Positions 60,391 to 64,000 of a stretch of DNA of 64,000 nucleotides are shown here, piece by piece. Source of the DNA: Lycocorax pyrrhopterus obiensis (lineage: Eukaryota > Chordata > Aves > Passeriformes > Paradisaeidae); the NCBI GenBank assembly GCA_014706295.1, contig JACSVZ010000004.1:1380638-1444637 (forward strand). Direction: 5' to 3'. The translations under genes were made by a program, and so were the position numbers. A model generated the notes under the pieces. That model searched no databases, had not been told where the DNA came from, and was given only the letters and a program-made list of their open reading frames with translations. Numbering within the stretch: position 1 is the first letter of the stretch; each line of letters opens with the position of its first letter.

Positions 60391-63126
60391 TTAGAAGCCC
60401 TTTATGTGGCAGTAGGCTTCCAGAGATGAGAAGAATATGTACAAGAGCCAGAGGAGGATAAAGAGGGAGGATGTGAGCAGCTTGGAAGTCCGCGGCCCGC
60501 CCAGCTCACCTCCAATCTCAGGTCTCCGCCGGTAGAGCAGCACTCCCACACTGATAAAAGCAAAAATGGTGAAGAGGGTGACGGAGAAGGCCAGCGTGCC
60601 AGGGGAGACTTGGAAGGCTTGTCCGTGCGCCGCGTGGTAGATGGCTGCGATGGACCAGGCCACCCCAATGCCCAGGAAAACATTCACAGCGTTGCTCCCG
60701 GTGACGTTCCCGATGGAGGCGTCCGCGTACTGGTCCTGCGTTGCTGCTACTTTGCTGGCAAACGTGTCTGCAAAGGAAAGACGGGGAGAAACCCTCAGGA
60801 AGGACCCAGGAGAAGAGGGCAGCTTGGGGACAAATGTCAATGGCAACACCTGGGGAAAGAAAATAATGGGCAAGGGGATAGGGTACAGCCCCTTCTAATG
60901 GAACTTCCAAGGAGCCAGAGTGACCATCAAGGTCCAGAAATGCACAGGGGGGAAACCTCAATGTTCAGAAATACAGGGCTTCCCCCAGTGTGGCCTCTAG
61001 CACTTTCTGCCTCCCTGAAGTCCAGTGCCCCGTGCAGACCCTGACACTTTGGTCATCCTCCATTCCTTGGGAAGAAAAACCATGTGGGTGGTGCATGCTT
61101 GCCCACGTGCTCTGCCAGCTTCAATACCAGTGATAAAACCTGGCTGGCCTTTTAAATGGAAAACCTTGTGTCAGGCAGACCAGCATGACGCTGCTCTGCA
61201 CCACAGGGAAGTGCTGATTTTACATCCAAACCCACTCTGGATCTGCAGGGGGAAGGAAGAGCAGGAGGGATTAGCCCGTGGGTTTGTCCAGGTGAGCACT
61301 CTCAGCTGGACAATGAGAAGATGAGTCCTGAACATATCTGCACTCCCAGATCACCTCGGGTACAGGCAGCCCAGTGTGGCTCAGGAAAAGAAAACAATGA
61401 GATTGTATTTCACGTTTTTTAATTCTACAGAATTTCCTTTCTGCTCCTCCTCAGCAGGGCTCCAAGGTGAGATGGTGAAGTGCAGCCTGCCACAAAGATC
61501 CAGTTCCATGGGACACAAGGGGATGGGCACATATAAGCACAGCGAGAGGGTCCATTTGCAGCAAAGAAATCAAAAGTCTGCTTTATTTTTTAAAAAAAGC
61601 TGCCATGGAAATGCACCTGATTGCTAAGGGAAGGAAAGGGCCTTGATCATGGCACAGTAAGGGAATTATGGGACAGTGCTGATGCCTCCACGGCTCTGCT
61701 GCTGCCACTGGGGGAGAAGGGATGAGTGTGGAAACAACCACATGCACTTCTGCAAGTCTGAGCAGAGCTTTCAATGCAGGGAAGGTCCCTGCCAGTGTTG
61801 ATTTCTCTGCATGCTCTTCTGGTGCCTGCCCATCTCCGGAAAAGCAGGGGTGGAGGAGCCCAACCAGCACCCAGCTAACACAGCATGGCCTGGGAGCCAA
61901 CCGAAACAAGAGTAGCCCAATGCATTCTAAAAAAGAACTTCTTAAATGCCACCTTATGTCAGCAAAAGCAGGAGGGAAGATTTTCACTGTCAAAGGTGTG
62001 AAGAAGCCCTGCAAACCTTCTGCCTAAAGCCTCTACTGCCAGAGGTCTAAAAAATGCTCCTTCTTCTGTTCCTTGCCCCAGATCTGTTCTTCCTTTTGGT
62101 ACTGCTGCTCCTTCTTTTTGCCTTCGGTAGCATTAGGACAATTTCAGGATCTTTGAGCACCTCAGTGCTGCTAACTGGAAGTTTGAAGGTGGTGAGGGAA
62201 TGTGTGACCAATGCAAGGGCTGGTTGGGTTGGGTCAGAGCCCCTTGTCCAGGAACCAGGCCCTGCCTGCCCAGCACAGCCCATGGGAGAAGGTGAGTGAA
62301 AGGCACAGGCTCTCTTACACAAGCTGACGTGGGAATCCCCAGAGCTTCACAAGTTGCATTTCAAGCAGCTCCCCCAGATCAGCAACCTCACCGTGATCCA
62401 TCTGAACTTGGTCTCACACGAAGGTGTCCATGCTGGAAAGTGTGCCCTGAGTATGGGCTAGCACCTGGCTCACCTGGGAGCAAGGTTAAAGCAGCAGATG
62501 CTTAAAGTGCAGGACTGCCAACGCAGGCAGCTTTTTAACCAAAGACCAACTCCGGCTCTGAAAGCGGATACCATGGAGGCTGCCCACAGAAATAGATACT
62601 TCACAGCCTTTGCAGTGGGAAGGTCCTTGAAATAATTCCCACGGGACTGAATCCACATCCTGGTTCTACCCTTCCAGCCCATCTGAGACTGAAAACCGAT
62701 TTCCACATATAGCTCAAACCTGTGCTTTGGGATCCTGCACAGCACAGCTCTCCCAGCCCAAACCCAAACCCAAACCCAAACCCAAACCCAAACCCAAACC
62801 CAGCATGGGTGGAGATGGACCTCCACAACAAGCCCCGTGGTTGTGTTTACCTGGCACCGACGTCCCCAGTGCGACAAACACGACTGCAGTGACCGAGTCC
62901 TTCAAGCCGATGGTGCAGCCAAAGTGAGATGCCAGGTCGCCAATGAAAGCTGTCAGGAGGCCAATCATGAGGATGGAGACAACGAAGCAAGCCCAGCCAT
63001 TCCAGTAGTCTGTTGGGGGCACGAAGGCAAAAAGGACCTTCCAGAAGACGGTCAGAAAGTGCATCACGTAGTCGAAGCAGGAGGGCAGCTTCTCCTCCCC
63101 ACATTCATCGTCATCGTCGTCTTCCC
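60391..63126 (-). CDS. SLC8A1: Sodium/calcium exchanger, closest to NCX1; last two coding exons
   Basis: NCX proteins exchange 3 Na+ for 1 Ca2+ across the plasma membrane. Visible exons: 63126-62851 (276 nt) and 60767-60391 (377 nt with TAA), joined in phase with GT-AG borders. The first encodes the acidic end of the cytosolic loop (EDDDDDECGEEKLPSCFDY), the next transmembrane helices (TVFWKVLFAFVPPTDYWNGW, FVVSILMIGLLTAFIGDLAS) and the start of the alpha-2 repeat (VVFVALGTSVP). The second completes alpha-2 (DTFASKVAATQDQYADASIG, NVTGSNAVNVFLGIG) and the last helices, ending SLEAYCHIKGF. The residues GVLLYRRRPEIGGELGGPRT and the CHIKGF end fit NCX1 better than NCX2 or NCX3. A non-mammalian NCX4 is not fully excluded. 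The Calx-beta domains and upstream exons lie outside the window. Confidence 0.9.
62758..62802. repeat. SLC8A1: Hexamer array, AAACCC on + and GGGTTT on -, about 7 copies
   Basis: Seven near-perfect AAACCC units in the SLC8A1 intron, starting about 50 bases past the 5' splice site of exon 63126-62851. In the pre-mRNA sense it is GGGUUU repeated, a run of evenly spaced G triplets. Confidence 0.95.
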
Positions 63127-64000
63127 CTGGAGAAAACCAGCAGTGCCTGATTAGACCTGCCCATCTTGGGGAGATTGGGCAAAGCTCCTGTGCACACTGC
63201 AGCCCCCAAAATGCTGTGTCTCATGATTTGGGCCCTGAAGGCCTTGACTTCCCAGTATCTTATTTGCTGGGCAATCATCAGAGTGGCTCAATGGCCTTTC
63301 CTTGGCCCTTCCCACAGCACAGAGAGACACCCCAGAGGCAATGGTTTAAAAATCCACCCTCACTTCAGAAAATGCAGACCCTTGTGCCAGCATCTCTGCC
63401 TGAGTTTAACCATCAGATGCCTTCTGGGACTCAGCCCCTGCTCAAGAGCCCTTTGCCCAGAAGATGTGGGAAATAACCAACCTCGTGCTGGCTGGAGCTG
63501 ACTGGGGCAGGAGAACCCACTGAGAACAACTCTTGCCTCATGGAGACTCCTCCAAGGAAGCCCCTTTTGAGCTGCTTTGAGCTGCTTTCCACAAGTGCCT
63601 GCAATTGCTTCCAGCTCTCTGGAAAGACAGCTGCTTTTGATGATTGCTGAGCTGCTCTGGCACTTCACCTTACCTTTGCTGCAAACCGGGATCCAGTCAC
63701 GGATTTTTGCCTGCCCTAAAGCCTCCCTGGTCAATCACTGCTGGCTGTCCTTCCCTGCTGCACTTCCCTGCCCCTTCACATGCTTCCTTCCCTATGAGCT
63801 CCGGTTGCCCGTTCCTTGATGTCTGCTCTGACCTAGGTCAGCGGGCACTCCCTTTCCTGCTCCAGGCACTGGCACCTCACCCGTCTCTGCAACATCACTT
63901 GGCATCCAGCCTACAGGGAGTCCCCACGGTGTGGGGCTGACCCCACCAGGGAGCCCACCTGGGCTGGTGACCCCTTGCCGAACTCCTGCAGCTCTGAGGA
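63127..64000 (-). other. SLC8A1: SLC8A1 intron, 3' part
   Basis: Sequence beyond the acceptor of exon 63126-62851. The preceding exon should end in the long cytosolic loop and is not present before the window edge. No other feature recognised. Confidence 0.65.

Noticed and set aside
60391..63126. SLC8A2 or SLC8A3
   Set aside because: The last helix region (RRRPEIGGELGGPRT, SLEAYCHIKGF) fits NCX1. NCX2 and NCX3 differ there.

Overview
This is a vertebrate nuclear window and most likely comes from a bird. Every gene is split into many short exons with GT-AG introns. Several fragments match the 3' end of the avian CR1 LINE, one of them ending in the typical ATGATTCTA. Introns are short, and CpG-island promoters with GC boxes alternate with AT-rich islands. 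A songbird is possible, but I cannot prove that from the sequence. There is no bacterial operon, CRISPR array or prokaryote-type defence or biosynthetic system here.

Layout. (1) 1-18.7 kb, + strand: the 3' two-thirds of ATL2 (atlastin-2, an ER membrane-fusion GTPase), with two mutually exclusive C-terminal exons and a possible 15-nt micro-exon. (2) 21.4-28.05 kb, - strand: complete EIF4A3 (exon-junction-complete DEAD-box helicase of the EJC), 12 coding exons and 410 aa, with a GC-box/CpG promoter. (3) 28.2-30.6 kb: antisense CR1, a 20-bp GC-rich minisatellite, and what look like broken N-terminal exons of NINL. (4) 30.65-43.7 kb, + strand: the coiled-coil part of NINL (ninein-like centrosomal protein). 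Twelve exons join into a 591-codon open frame, while the upstream and central parts look decayed. (5) 45.3-47.25 kb, - strand: complete GINS1/PSF1 (replicative-helicase GINS subunit), 7 exons and 195 aa, tail-to-tail with NINL. (6) 47.4-58.2 kb: about 11 kb with no recognisable gene, GC-rich with several AT-rich, possibly conserved islands. (7) 58.2-63.1 kb, - strand: the last two coding exons and likely 3' UTR of a Na+/Ca2+ exchanger, closest to SLC8A1/NCX1. The rest of that gene lies beyond the window.

The genes do not form a pathway. ATL2 and SLC8A1 map near each other on human 2p22, and NINL and GINS1 are neighbours on 20p11, but EIF4A3 is on 17q25, so the order suggests lineage-specific rearrangement. 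The most interesting points are the decayed 5' part of NINL beside a potential breakpoint, the alternative ATL2 tails, a duplicated splice donor in GINS1, and a GGGTTT array just inside an SLC8A1 intron.
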